A DNA stretch of 64,000 nucleotides from Micromonospora sp. M71_S20 (GTDB lineage Bacteria > Actinomycetota > Actinomycetes > Mycobacteriales > Micromonosporaceae). Location of the stretch: assembly GCF_003664255.1 (NCBI RefSeq), contig NZ_RCCV01000001.1:1550001-1614000 (forward strand), given 5' to 3'. The notes under the pieces were generated by a model. The model saw only the letters and a program-made list of their open reading frames with translations. It made no database searches and was not told where the DNA came from. Below, in pieces: positions 43,666 to 54,483 of this stretch. The position numbers and the translations under genes were made by a program. The first letter of the stretch is position 1. The number at the start of each line of letters is the position of its first letter.

Positions 43666-45054
43666 CTAGGCGTTCGTCGTCGCGGGGGTGGTGGGGGCGG
43701 GTTCGCCGGCCGGGCGCAGGGCGCGGCCCAGGCGGGCGGCGAGCAGCGCAGCCGCCGCGATGAAGGCGGGCAGCAGCAGGAAGGCCAGGTGCGGTCCGAC
43801 GCCGTCGGCCACCCAGCCGAGCGCGACCGGCGCGATCCCGAAGCCCACCCCCATCGAGTACGACGCGTAGCCGGCCGCCCGGTCCGCGGCCGGCCCGGCG
43901 ACGGCGAGCGCGATCGAGATCGCCAGCGGATAGTGCAGGGCGTTGCCGAGGCCGAGGACGACCAGGCCGGTGACGGCGAGCCAGCCGACGGACGCGATCC
44001 AGAACAGCGCGAACCCGGCCAGCGACACGCCCAACGCGGCCAGCAGCAGCGGCACGGGCCGGTACCGCAGGGCAAACCGGCCCCCGACGACCCGCCCCAG
44101 GAACATGCCGCAGACGATCGCGGCGACGGCGGCCGAGGCGCCGCCGGCCGCCATCCCGGCGTGCGAGCGGAGCACGTCGGCCGTCCAGAGCGACAGGCAG
44201 ACCTCGATCGAGCCGGTGACCGCCATCAGGACCCAGGCGATCCAGTACGCCGCCGGCAGGCGTCGGCCGGCCCCGTGGGCGCCGGCCACCGAGGCGACAT
44301 CGCCCGGAGCCGAGGAGGCGAGAGCCCCGGAACCGGAAGCCGCGGAACCGGAGGCCAAAGAGCCGGGAGCCGAGGAGCCGGAGGCCAGAGAGCCGGGAGC
44401 CGCGGAACCGGGAGCCAAGGAGCCGGAGGCCGAGGAGCCGGGAGCCGGGGCGGTGGGAGGACCGCCGGGAGCCGCGGCAGCGGGGGCGGGTCGCGGCAGG
44501 CGTACACGGAAGGTCACGGCGGCGAGCGCGACCAGGGCGATCAGGCCGACCTCGACGGCCATCGCCGGTCGCCAGCCCCACCCGGCGTCCACGCTGGCGC
44601 CGATGACCAGCGGGGCGAGGATGCCGGCGCCGGCGCAGACGGCGTTGGCCTCGGTCAGCGCCGCCGGAGCGCCGGCGCCGTGCCGGTCGGTGAGCACCAC
44701 GGACACGCCGCTGATCACCAGCATGCCGAAGGTGGCGATCACGGCGACGGCGGTGATCGTGGCGGGCAGGGCGCGGACGAGGCCCAGGGCGGCGACGCCG
44801 GCCGCCACGCCCGCCAGCCCGATCCAGATGGCCCGGCCACGGCCGAGGCGGCGGGCCAGGGGTGCGAAGAGCGCCCCGCCGGCCAGCGCGCCGACGGCGA
44901 TGCCGGTGCTGTGCAGGCCGGCGACGGCGGCCGAGGTGCCCTGTTCGTCGCGGAGCAGTGGCACGACCGGCCCGAAGCCGTAGAGGAAGAAGCCCCACAG
45001 CCCGAGCTGGGCGTAGGTCAGCCAGGTGAGCCGGTCACGGGTGAGGCGGGGCAC
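43666..45054 (-). CDS. MFS transporter with repeat-expanded central loop
   Basis: A 462-residue major facilitator protein of 12 predicted helices. The N-half has LTYAQLGLWGFFLYGFGPVVPLLRDEQ and LARRLGRGRAIWIGLAGVAAG, the loop 2-3 pattern. The loop between helices 6 and 7 carries nine pentapeptides of the type [PS]-G-S-x-A, encoded by a 15-nt tandem repeat. The C-half has MFLGRVVGGRFALRYRPVPLLLAALG. The GTG at 45054 is chosen because TAGCGT on the minus strand ends 7 nt upstream; GTG 45063 is an alternative. The substrate is unknown. Confidence 0.85.
   Translation of the reverse strand: MPRLTRDRLTWLTYAQLGLWGFFLYGFGPVVPLLRDEQGTSAAVAGLHSTGIAVGALAGGALFAPLARRLGRGRAIWIGLAGVAAGVAALGLVRALPATITAVAVIATFGMLVISGVSVVLTDRHGAGAPAALTEANAVCAGAGILAPLVIGASVDAGWGWRPAMAVEVGLIALVALAAVTFRVRLPRPAPAAAAPGGPPTAPAPGSSASGSLAPGSAAPGSLASGSSAPGSLASGSAASGSGALASSAPGDVASVAGAHGAGRRLPAAYWIAWVLMAVTGSIEVCLSLWTADVLRSHAGMAAGGASAAVAAIVCGMFLGRVVGGRFALRYRPVPLLLAALGVSLAGFALFWIASVGWLAVTGLVVLGLGNALHYPLAISIALAVAGPAADRAAGYASYSMGVGFGIAPVALGWVADGVGPHLAFLLLPAFIAAAALLAARLGRALRPAGEPAPTTPATTNA
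44309..44443. repeat. 15-nt minisatellite, nine units, inside the MFS gene
   Basis: Nine consecutive 15-nt units of the form GCCGAGGAGCCGGGA (variants with AAAGAG, AGAGAG, GCGGAA, AAGGAG) run without gaps from 44309 to 44443. Because 15 is a multiple of three, gain or loss of units would keep the frame and only lengthen or shorten the central loop. Confidence 0.85.
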
Positions 45055-45137
45055 CGGCCTCACGCTACAAGCGTCGGGCCGGCGCCCCGCCCCTGGTGAG
45101 AGGCAACTCTCCCCGCCGTCAGGAAGGGGACCCGCGC

Positions 45138-45893
45138 TCAGCGGACGCTGCGGGCGAACTGCCGGGCGGCCCAGAAGACGCCGGCGGCGGCGAGGACCGC
45201 GATGATGCCGAGCCCCTGCCAGACCTTGTCGTCGCCGAGTTCGCCGGCGAAGAGGGCCCGGGTGCCGTCGACCGCCCAGGAGAACGGGTTCCACTCGGCG
45301 ATGCCCTGGAGCCAGCCCGGGGCGAAGGTCAGCGGCAGCAGGATGCCGGAGAGCAGCAGCACGGGCTGCGCCACGGTGTTCATCAGCGGGGCCAGCGCGT
45401 CCTCGCTCTTGACCTTGAGCGCGATGCCGTAGGAGACGGCCGAGGTCATCAGCGCGATCAGGGCGAGCATGAGGTACGCCAGCAGCAGGTCGACGAGGGA
45501 GACGCGCAGGTCGAACAGGAGCGCGAGCAGCGTGATGATGACCGCCTGCACGATGAGCGACACCACGTCGCGCAGCGAGCGGCCGAGCAGCAGGGCGAGG
45601 CGGCTGACCGGGGTGACCCGGGAACGTTCGATGACCCCGGCGCGCAGCTCGGCGATCAGGCCGAAGCCCTGGAACAGGCCACCGAAGATGGCCAGCAGCA
45701 CCAGCAGGCCGGGTACGAAGATCTTGTAGGCCTCCGCCTGGGTGGGCGCGTTCAGCGCCGGCTTGAGCAGCGGGGCGAAGAGCAGCAGGTACATCACCGG
45801 CTGGAAGACGCCGACGAAGACCCAGACGGGGTTGCGCAGCAGCAGTTGGAGCTGGCGCTGGAAGATCAGCCAGGTGTCACGGGCGAGTTTCAT
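45138..45893 (-). CDS. ABC-2 type transporter permease (DrrB-like)
   Basis: A 251-residue permease with six hydrophobic helices: NPVWVFVGVFQPVMYLLLFAPLL, KIFVPGLLVLLAIFGGLFQG, LIVQAVIITLLALLF, LMLALIALMTSAVSYGIAL, LLLSGILLPLTF and IIAVLAAAGVFWAA. The RAGVIERSRVTPVSRLALLLGRSLRDV segment is the cytoplasmic coupling motif of drug-efflux ABC-2 permeases. It starts 19 bp after the ATPase gene, so both form one exporter. Confidence 0.9.
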   Translation of the reverse strand: MKLARDTWLIFQRQLQLLLRNPVWVFVGVFQPVMYLLLFAPLLKPALNAPTQAEAYKIFVPGLLVLLAIFGGLFQGFGLIAELRAGVIERSRVTPVSRLALLLGRSLRDVVSLIVQAVIITLLALLFDLRVSLVDLLLAYLMLALIALMTSAVSYGIALKVKSEDALAPLMNTVAQPVLLLSGILLPLTFAPGWLQGIAEWNPFSWAVDGTRALFAGELGDDKVWQGLGIIAVLAAAGVFWAARQFARSVR

Positions 45894-45912
45894 GCGGGCT
45901 CTCCGGTCGGGA

Positions 45913-46872
<960 letters not shown>

Positions 46873-46966
46873 CTCTGCTCCTGGTCGTCCGGGCCGGTGC
46901 CACCGGCCACCTGTCTGTCCCTCGGAGACGACGCCGGACGGCATGCTCCCCCGTGGCGTCCCGGGC

Positions 46967-47002
46967 AGGCTAACGCGATATAGCTCTTATGGTCAACGTT
47001 GA
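46967..47002 (-). promoter_or_regulatory. ABC operon promoter with palindrome on its -35
   Basis: On the minus strand TTGACC (46991-46996) and TAGCCT (46967-46972) are 18 nt apart. The perfect palindrome TCAACGTTGA (46993-47002) overlaps the -35 box. This is a plausible operator for the PadR regulator encoded just upstream. Confidence 0.5.
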
Positions 47003-47629
47003 TTATTCGTCCACCGTCGGCCGGGGCGGCAGCCGCTCCTCCCAGCCCTGCCATCCCTCCGCCCGCTCCAGCCCCTCGGGCAGGTACGACACCCCCGACT
47101 CGATCCGTTCCGCGATCCGCTCGCACCAGGAGATCTCCGCCTCGGACCGGGCCGTCCAGAGCTCGAACATCCACCCCACGTGCACCGGCTTGGTCGAACG
47201 CATCCAGTCAGAACTCAACGACGTACGCATCCACTCGACACCGGCGCGCAGCAGGTTCGCCCGGTTGCGCAGGGCGGCCGCCGCCTCGTCGCGCGGCATC
47301 GCGGGCAGGAAGGAGAACGCCGCCGCGAACGGGTCCGGCGGCTCGTGCAGCTGCCACCACAGGCTTCGCAGCAGCGACTCGAACTCCTCCTCGCCCTTCG
47401 GCGTGACCTCGTACGTGGTGCGGGCCGGACGGGCGCCCACCTGCTCGGTGGCCACCTCGCGCAGCAGCCCTTCCTGGGTCAGCTTGCGCAGGGCGTGGTA
47501 GATCGACCCGGGCTGCACGTTCGCCCACCTGTCGGCGCTCCAACTGAGCAGCTCGCGGCGTACGTCGTAGCCGTGCACGGGCTGCATCCAGCGCACCAGG
47601 CCGAGGATCATCATTCGCGTGGCAGACAC
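47003..47629 (-). CDS. PadR family transcriptional regulator
   Basis: A 208-residue regulator. The winged helix (about 1-90) has ILGLVRWMQPVHGYDVRRELLSWSADRWANVQPGSIYHALRKLTQEGLL and TTYEVTPKGEEEFESLL. A helical C-terminal domain follows (WWQLHEPPDPFAAAFSFLP, EAEISWCERIAERIESG). The GTG at 47629 is chosen because TACGCT (47636-47641 on minus) is 6 nt upstream. It precedes the DrrAB-like genes and probably represses them until a ligand binds. It is divergent from the carboxylase alpha gene. Confidence 0.88.
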   Translation of the reverse strand: MSATRMMILGLVRWMQPVHGYDVRRELLSWSADRWANVQPGSIYHALRKLTQEGLLREVATEQVGARPARTTYEVTPKGEEEFESLLRSLWWQLHEPPDPFAAAFSFLPAMPRDEAAAALRNRANLLRAGVEWMRTSLSSDWMRSTKPVHVGWMFELWTARSEAEISWCERIAERIESGVSYLPEGLERAEGWQGWEERLPPRPTVDE

Positions 47630-47699
47630 CGGATGAGCGTAATAAGCAAATTTGACTAGGGCGGCGGCGAACAGTGCGGCATCCCACACTGAGCGATCG

Positions 47700-47727
47700 T
47701 TAGGGCCGCCACGGTGGCCGATACACT
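47700..47727 (+). promoter_or_regulatory. promoter of the carboxylase alpha gene
   Basis: TTAGGG (47700-47705) and TACACT (47722-47727) are 16 nt apart. The start point would be near 47734, giving a short leader with GGGAGGAG (47746-47753) before the GTG at 47762. This argues against the earlier in-frame GTG at 47714. Confidence 0.5.
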
Positions 47728-47761
47728 CCCGGTCAGTGACCCTCCGGGAGGAGCCAGCAGC

Positions 47762-49513
47762 GTGCGCAAGGTACTCATCGCCAACCGCGGCGAGATCGCC
47801 GTCCGCGTCATCCGCGCCTGTCGCGACGCCGGCCTGGGCAGCGTCGCCGTCTACGCGGACTCCGACCGGGACGCCCTGCACGCCACGCTGGCCGACGAGG
47901 CATACGCGCTCGGCGGGGACACCGCCACCGAGACGTACCTGCGCATCGACAAGCTGCTGGAGGTCGCCGCGAAGGCCGACGCCGACGCGGTCCACCCCGG
48001 CTACGGCTTCCTCTCCGAGAACGCCGACTTCGCCCAGGCCGTCATCGACGCCGGGCTGACCTGGATCGGCCCCACCCCGCAGGCGATCCGGGACCTCGGC
48101 GACAAGGTCACCGCCCGGCACATCGCCCAGCGCGCCGGCGCGCCCCTGGTGCCCGGCACCCCCGACCCGGTCGGCGGCCCCGACGAGGTGTTGGCCTTCG
48201 CCGTCGACCACGGCCTGCCGGTCGCCATCAAGGCCGCCTTCGGCGGCGGCGGGCGCGGGCTCAAGGTGGCCCGCACCATGGAGGAGATCCCGCACCTGTT
48301 CGAGTCGGCCACCCGCGAGGCGGTCGCCGCGTTCGGCCGGGGCGAGTGCTTCGTCGAGCGCTACCTGGACCAGCCGCGCCACGTCGAGGCGCAGGTGCTG
48401 GCCGACCGGCACGGCAACGTGATCGTGGTCGGCACCCGGGACTGCTCGCTCCAGCGCCGGCACCAGAAGCTGGTCGAGGAGGCTCCCGCGCCGTTCCTCA
48501 CCGACGCGCAGCGGGCCCAGATCCACGACAGCGCCAAGGCCATCTGCCGGGAGGCGGGCTACCACGGCGCCGGCACGGTGGAATACCTGGTCGGCGCCGA
48601 CGGCACCATCTCCTTCCTGGAGGTCAACACCCGCCTCCAGGTCGAGCACCCGGTCACCGAGGAGACCGCCGGCATCGACCTGGTCCGCGAGCAGTTCCGG
48701 ATCGCCGACGGCGAGAAGCTGCGGTTCACCGAGGACCCGACGCCGCGCGGGCACTCCATCGAGTTCCGGATCAACGGCGAGGACCCGGGCCGCAACTTCC
48801 TGCCCGCCCCCGGCACGATCACGGCGCTGCGGCTGCCCACCGGCCCCGGCGTCCGGGTCGACACCGGCATCTCCGCCGGCGACGTGATCGGCGGCAACTT
48901 CGACTCGCTGCTGGCCAAGGTGATCGTCACCGGCGAGACGCGTACCGAGGCGCTGGAGCGGGCCCGCCGCGCCCTGGACGAGATGGTCGTCGAGGGCATG
49001 GCCACCGCCCTGCCGTTCCACCGGCTGGTGGTCCGCGACGAGGCGTTCACCGCCGAGCCGTTCACCGTGCACACCCGGTGGATCGAGACCGAATTCGACA
49101 ACACCGTCCCGCCGTTCACCGCCGCCGCCGGCGCCGCCGAGGCGCCGGCCGGGCGCGAGACCGTCGTGGTCGAGGTCGGCGGCAAGCGGCTGGAGGTCAG
49201 CCTCCCCGCCGGCCTCGGCGGGGGTACGGCCACCGCCGCGCCCGCCGCGCGCAAGCCGGCCCGTCGCGGCGGCGGGGCCAAGGCCGGCGTCGCGGTCAGC
49301 GGCGACGCGCTCACCTCCCCGATGCAGGGCACCATCGTCAAGATCGCGGTCGCCGACGGCGACACCGTGGCCGAGGGTGACCTGGTCGTGGTGCTGGAGG
49401 CGATGAAGATGGAGCAGCCGCTGCACGCCCACAAGGCGGGCACGGTCAGCGGCCTCGCGGCCGAGGTCGGCGCCGTCATCACCGCCGGCGCGGCGATCTG
49501 CACCATCGCCTGA
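47762..49513 (+). CDS. accA3: acyl-CoA carboxylase alpha subunit (biotin carboxylase + BCCP)
   Basis: A 583-residue fusion. The biotin carboxylase part (1-450) has [52 protein letters not shown] (ATP-grasp loop), [14 protein letters not shown] and [16 protein letters not shown] Pro/Ala linker leads to the BCCP domain (about 515-583) with LEAMKMEQP, where Lys549 carries biotin. It supplies carboxybiotin to the beta subunit at 29.8 kb. The GTG at 47762 is chosen for its GGAGGA Shine-Dalgarno and promoter position. Confidence 0.95.
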   Translation: MRKVLIANRGEIAVRVIRACRDAGLGSVAVYADSDRDALHATLADEAYALGGDTATETYLRIDKLLEVAAKADADAVHPGYGFLSENADFAQAVIDAGLTWIGPTPQAIRDLGDKVTARHIAQRAGAPLVPGTPDPVGGPDEVLAFAVDHGLPVAIKAAFGGGGRGLKVARTMEEIPHLFESATREAVAAFGRGECFVERYLDQPRHVEAQVLADRHGNVIVVGTRDCSLQRRHQKLVEEAPAPFLTDAQRAQIHDSAKAICREAGYHGAGTVEYLVGADGTISFLEVNTRLQVEHPVTEETAGIDLVREQFRIADGEKLRFTEDPTPRGHSIEFRINGEDPGRNFLPAPGTITALRLPTGPGVRVDTGISAGDVIGGNFDSLLAKVIVTGETRTEALERARRALDEMVVEGMATALPFHRLVVRDEAFTAEPFTVHTRWIETEFDNTVPPFTAAAGAAEAPAGRETVVVEVGGKRLEVSLPAGLGGGTATAAPAARKPARRGGGAKAGVAVSGDALTSPMQGTIVKIAVADGDTVAEGDLVVVLEAMKMEQPLHAHKAGTVSGLAAEVGAVITAGAAICTIA

Positions 49514-49567
49514 CCCGCCCCCGGGCACGCGGCCTCCGGCCTCGGCGCGACACAGGCGGACCCGCCT

Positions 49568-49642
49568 CGGCGCGCTTCGGGGAGGGCCGCAGCCCCCGGC
49601 CGCCGCGCCGGCGTCGCCCCGGCCCCCGGCGCGCTTCGGGGA
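49568..49642. repeat. short direct repeat after the carboxylase alpha gene
   Basis: CGGCGCGCTTCGGGGA occurs at 49568-49583 and again at 49627-49642, 59 bp apart, followed in both by a similar GGCC-rich stretch. Confidence 0.5.
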
Positions 49643-49647
49643 CGGCC

Positions 49648-49672
49648 CCGGCCCGGCGAGGCCCCGGGCCGG
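49648..49672. terminator. GC hairpin between convergent genes
   Basis: CCGGCCCGG and CCGGGCCGG pair over 9 bp around a short GC-rich loop, between the convergent carboxylase alpha and LysR-type genes. Confidence 0.5.
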
Positions 49673-49704
49673 CCCTCGACCTCAGCGCGGCTCGGACTGC
49701 GCAG

Positions 49705-50592
49705 TCAGCGCAGCTCGGCGCCGGCCACCGCCCGGACGGCGGCCGTCAACGCGTCAAGGGTGGTGGAGTCCACCCGCCAGTGCTGCCAGTACAAGGGGCG
49801 GTCCAGGTGGCGCCCGGCACCGAGGTCGACGCAGCGTCCGGCGGCGACGTCGGCGTGGGCGATCCGTTCCGGGACCATCCCCCAGCCGAGCCCGAGCCGC
49901 ACCGCCTCGTTGAAGCCGTCGAAGGACGGGACGTAGTGGATCGGCGGGTCGAGCCGGCGCCGGGTGACGGTGCGGGCGAAGCGCTGCTGGAGCTGGTCCT
50001 TGCGGTCGAACGCCAGCATCGGCGCCGACGCGAGGGCGGCCTCGGTGAGACCGTCGGGGAAATGGCGGGATGCGAACCCGGTCTCGGCCAGGGCGACGTA
50101 CCGCATGGCGCCCAGCCGCTCCACCCGGCAGCCCTGCACGGCCTCGCGCTGCGCGGTCACGGCCGCCATCGCCGTGCCGTCGCGGATCAGCTCCGCCGTG
50201 TGGTCCTCGTCGTCCCGGCGTACGTCGAACAGCAGCGCCAGCTCGGTGGGCAGTCGCGCCAGCGCGCCGACGAACCAGGTGCCCAGCGAGTCCCCGTTCG
50301 CCACGACCGTCACCCGGGTGGGTGCGGACCCACCGACGGCGGGCCGGGCGGCGGCCAGCGCCTCCCGTTCCAGCAGGGCCACCTGCCCGGCGAGCCGCAG
50401 CAGCGGCCGGCCCGCGTCGGTGGCCCGGCACGGCTTCGTCCGCCGGACGAGCACCTGACCGACGGACTGCTCCAGCGCCTTGAGGCGCTGGCTGACGGCC
50501 GAGGGGGTGACGTGCAGGGACCGTGCCGCCGCCTCGAAGCTGCCCTCGCGGACCACTGCGGCGAAGGTCCGGAGCTGCGTGGTGTCGAGCAT
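49705..50592 (-). CDS. LysR-type regulator of the ArgP/LysG family
   Basis: A 295-residue LysR regulator. The N-terminal winged helix is LDTTQLRTFAAVVREGSFEAAARSLHVTPSAVSQRLKALEQSVGQVLVRR. The effector domain (about 90-295) has RVTVVANGDSLGTWFVGAL, MAAVTAQREAVQGCRVERLGAMRYVALA and DGFNEAVRLGLGWGMVPE, characteristic of ArgP/LysG. Such proteins sense Lys or Arg and activate a divergent LysE exporter gene, exactly the neighbour here. TAAGAT lies 10 nt before the ATG. Confidence 0.92.
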   Translation of the reverse strand: MLDTTQLRTFAAVVREGSFEAAARSLHVTPSAVSQRLKALEQSVGQVLVRRTKPCRATDAGRPLLRLAGQVALLEREALAAARPAVGGSAPTRVTVVANGDSLGTWFVGALARLPTELALLFDVRRDDEDHTAELIRDGTAMAAVTAQREAVQGCRVERLGAMRYVALAETGFASRHFPDGLTEAALASAPMLAFDRKDQLQQRFARTVTRRRLDPPIHYVPSFDGFNEAVRLGLGWGMVPERIAHADVAAGRCVDLGAGRHLDRPLYWQHWRVDSTTLDALTAAVRAVAGAELR

Positions 50593-50618
50593 GATGAAGC
50601 AAATCTTATCCACCATGA

Positions 50619-52802
<2,184 letters not shown>

Positions 52803-52894
52803 CACCGCCGTCCGGCTGGCGGCCCCACGCGCCGCCGCCGGCTCGCGCGGCCTTCCTGATCTTCCCCGGCCTGGTGCCCAGCGGCGGGGATTCG

Positions 52895-53464
52895 TCAGGG
52901 CTTCGGGAAGAGGCGGTGGATCACCTCGCGGGCCGCCGCCCGGGGGTCGTCGCCGACCCGGGGCGGCAGCGCGCCCGAGAGCCAGAGCGTGGCGAAGCCG
53001 TGCACGATGGACCAGGCCGCGAGCGCGTCGCCCTGCGGATCCTCCGCCGTCGGGCGTCGCCCGGGCAGCGCGGCGACGCCCGCGTGCAGCGCGTCCCCGG
53101 CGCGCTGGCGGGCCGCCACAAGCTCCTCCGCGTCGGGCCGGTAGAGGTCCGGACGGAACATCACCTCGAAGTGCGCGCGGTGGCCGACCGCGAAGTCGAC
53201 GTACGCGACGCCCCGGTCGAGCAGGTCGCCGCCGGCGCCGTACAGCGCCTCGGCCAGCAGGTGGAAGCCCTCGGCGGCGAGGGCGGTGAGCAGCCCGGAC
53301 TTGTCGCCGAAGTGGTGCGCCGGGGCAGCGTGCGAGACGCCCGCCCGGCGGGCCAGGTCGCGCAGGCTCAGTGCCGCCGGGCCCGACTCCTCGATCACCT
53401 GCACCGCCGCCGCGAGCAGGGCGCGACGCAGGTCGCCGTGGTGGTAGCCGCGCGTTCCGCTCAT
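52895..53464 (-). CDS. TetR family transcriptional regulator
   Basis: A 189-residue TetR repressor. The N-terminal helix-turn-helix is GDLRRALLAAAVQVIEESGPAALSLRDLARRAGVSHAAPAHHFGDKSGLLTALAAEGF. The C-terminal ligand domain has RAHFEVMFRPDLYRPDAEEL and AAWSIVHGFATLWLSGALPP, the WHG-type C-terminal fold. The ATG at 53464 lies 6 nt from TACGAT (53471-53476 on minus), so it is probably leaderless. It is divergent from the DoxX gene, with a palindrome between. Confidence 0.9.
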   Translation of the reverse strand: MSGTRGYHHGDLRRALLAAAVQVIEESGPAALSLRDLARRAGVSHAAPAHHFGDKSGLLTALAAEGFHLLAEALYGAGGDLLDRGVAYVDFAVGHRAHFEVMFRPDLYRPDAEELVAARQRAGDALHAGVAALPGRRPTAEDPQGDALAAWSIVHGFATLWLSGALPPRVGDDPRAAAREVIHRLFPKP

Positions 53465-53484
53465 GCCGCCATCGTATCTAGCCG

Positions 53485-53526
53485 TTGACAAGATGACACC
53501 TCAGGGGCAATCTTGTCGGCGACAAG
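53485..53526 (+). promoter_or_regulatory. DoxX promoter with TetR-type operator
   Basis: TTGACA (53485-53490) and CAATCT (53508-53513) are 17 nt apart. The perfect palindrome CTTGTC-GGC-GACAAG (53512-53526) overlaps the -10 box and start region, and a further GACAAGAT half-site (53487-53494) is inverted relative to ATCTTGTC. This is a likely operator of the divergent TetR protein. Confidence 0.6.
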
Positions 53527-53546
53527 TTGCTACCGAGGAGGTACCG

Positions 53547-53993
53547 ATGGCTCCGCTGATCGCACTCGTGGCCGGCGCCGCGCTCGCCCGGCTGGCCGGA
53601 CTGGTCGGCGTGGCCGCCCTCGACGGCTGGCACCCGGCGCTGCGGGTGGGCCTGGCGCTGATGTCCGTGGTGACCGGCGTCGCGCACTTCGCCCCCGCCC
53701 ACCGGGCCGACATGATCGCGATGGTGCCGCCCGGCCTGCCCCGGCCCGGCCTGCTGGTCACCATCACCGGGGCCCTGGAGCTGGTGGGCGCGGTCGGGCT
53801 GCTGGTGCCGGCGACCGCCCGCTGGGCCGCGGCCGGGCTGGCCCTGTTGATGCTGGCCATGTTCCCCGCGAACGTCTCGGCGGTCCGGCGCGGACTGACC
53901 CTGGCCGGCCGCCCGGCGACCCCCCTCGGCCCGCGCACGGCGGAGCAGATCCTCTTCGTCGGAGTGGCGGCCGCTATTTCGTTTGGGGCCTGA
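53547..53993 (+). CDS. DoxX family membrane protein
   Basis: A 148-residue, four-helix DoxX-like protein: LRVGLALMSVVTGVAHFAPAHRADMIAMVPPGLPRPGLLVTITGALELVGAVGLLVP, then RWAAAGLALLMLAMFPANVSA and EQILFVGVAAAIS. The GVAHF and P-P-x-LP segments match the DoxX/DUF-type family linked to quinone or redox functions. GAGGAGG precedes the ATG. It is probably repressed by the divergent TetR protein. Confidence 0.85.
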   Translation: MAPLIALVAGAALARLAGLVGVAALDGWHPALRVGLALMSVVTGVAHFAPAHRADMIAMVPPGLPRPGLLVTITGALELVGAVGLLVPATARWAAAGLALLMLAMFPANVSAVRRGLTLAGRPATPLGPRTAEQILFVGVAAAISFGA

Positions 53994-54011
53994 CGTTCAG
54001 GCCGCTAATCT
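53983..54011 (+). promoter_or_regulatory. marR promoter with palindrome in the spacer
   Basis: TTGGGG (53983-53988) and TAATCT (54006-54011) are 17 nt apart, and the ATG is 7 nt further, so the mRNA is leaderless. The palindrome GGCCTGA-CGT-TCAGGCC (53987-54003) almost exactly fills the spacer and includes the DoxX stop codon. It could bind the MarR dimer and shut the promoter off. Confidence 0.6.
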
Positions 54012-54018
54012 ATCGGCC

Positions 54019-54483
54019 ATGGAACTGATGACGCTACGGGACGTGCCCATAGCGCGACTGCTCGTGGTCGCCGGGCACGTCACCGGACAGCGGTGGAACC
54101 GCTACCTGGCCGAGGCGCACGGCCTCACCCAGGCGGGGATGGTCACCCTGATGACCCTCGCCGAGCACGGCGAACTGCCGCACCGCACGGTGGCCGAGCA
54201 CTGTTTCGTCCGGCCGGCCACCCTGACCGGCATCGTCGACACCCTCGAACGCGACGGCCTCGTCGAGCGGCAGCGCGACGAGGCCGACCGGCGCAGCGTC
54301 AAGATCGCGATCACGCCGGCCGGCCGCGCCCGGATCGACGCGCTGACCGCCATGATCCGCTCCGGACACCCGCTGACCTCGGTCGACGCCGACCCGGCGA
54401 AGGCGGCGGTGATCCGCGAGTTCCTCCTCGAAGTCATCGGCAACGGCGACCAGGGCACCCCGGAAGGGGGCCCGGCATGCTGA
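54019..54483 (+). CDS. MarR family transcriptional regulator
   Basis: A 154-residue MarR protein. The winged helix has HGLTQAGMVTLMTLAEHGELPHRTVAEHCFVRPATLTGIVDTLERDGLVERQRDEADRRSVKIAITPAGRARI, with the wing DEADRRS. Flanking helices mediate dimerisation. Its stop overlaps the start of the first ABC exporter gene, so it is co-transcribed with that exporter and probably controls it in response to a toxic ligand. The ATG at 54019 is set by the -10 box 7 nt upstream. Confidence 0.92.
   Translation: MELMTLRDVPIARLLVVAGHVTGQRWNRYLAEAHGLTQAGMVTLMTLAEHGELPHRTVAEHCFVRPATLTGIVDTLERDGLVERQRDEADRRSVKIAITPAGRARIDALTAMIRSGHPLTSVDADPAKAAVIREFLLEVIGNGDQGTPEGGPAC

Noticed and set aside
44309..44443. A CRISPR-like array
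   Set aside because: Units are 15 nt with no spacers, lie inside a coding region in frame, and no cas genes are present.
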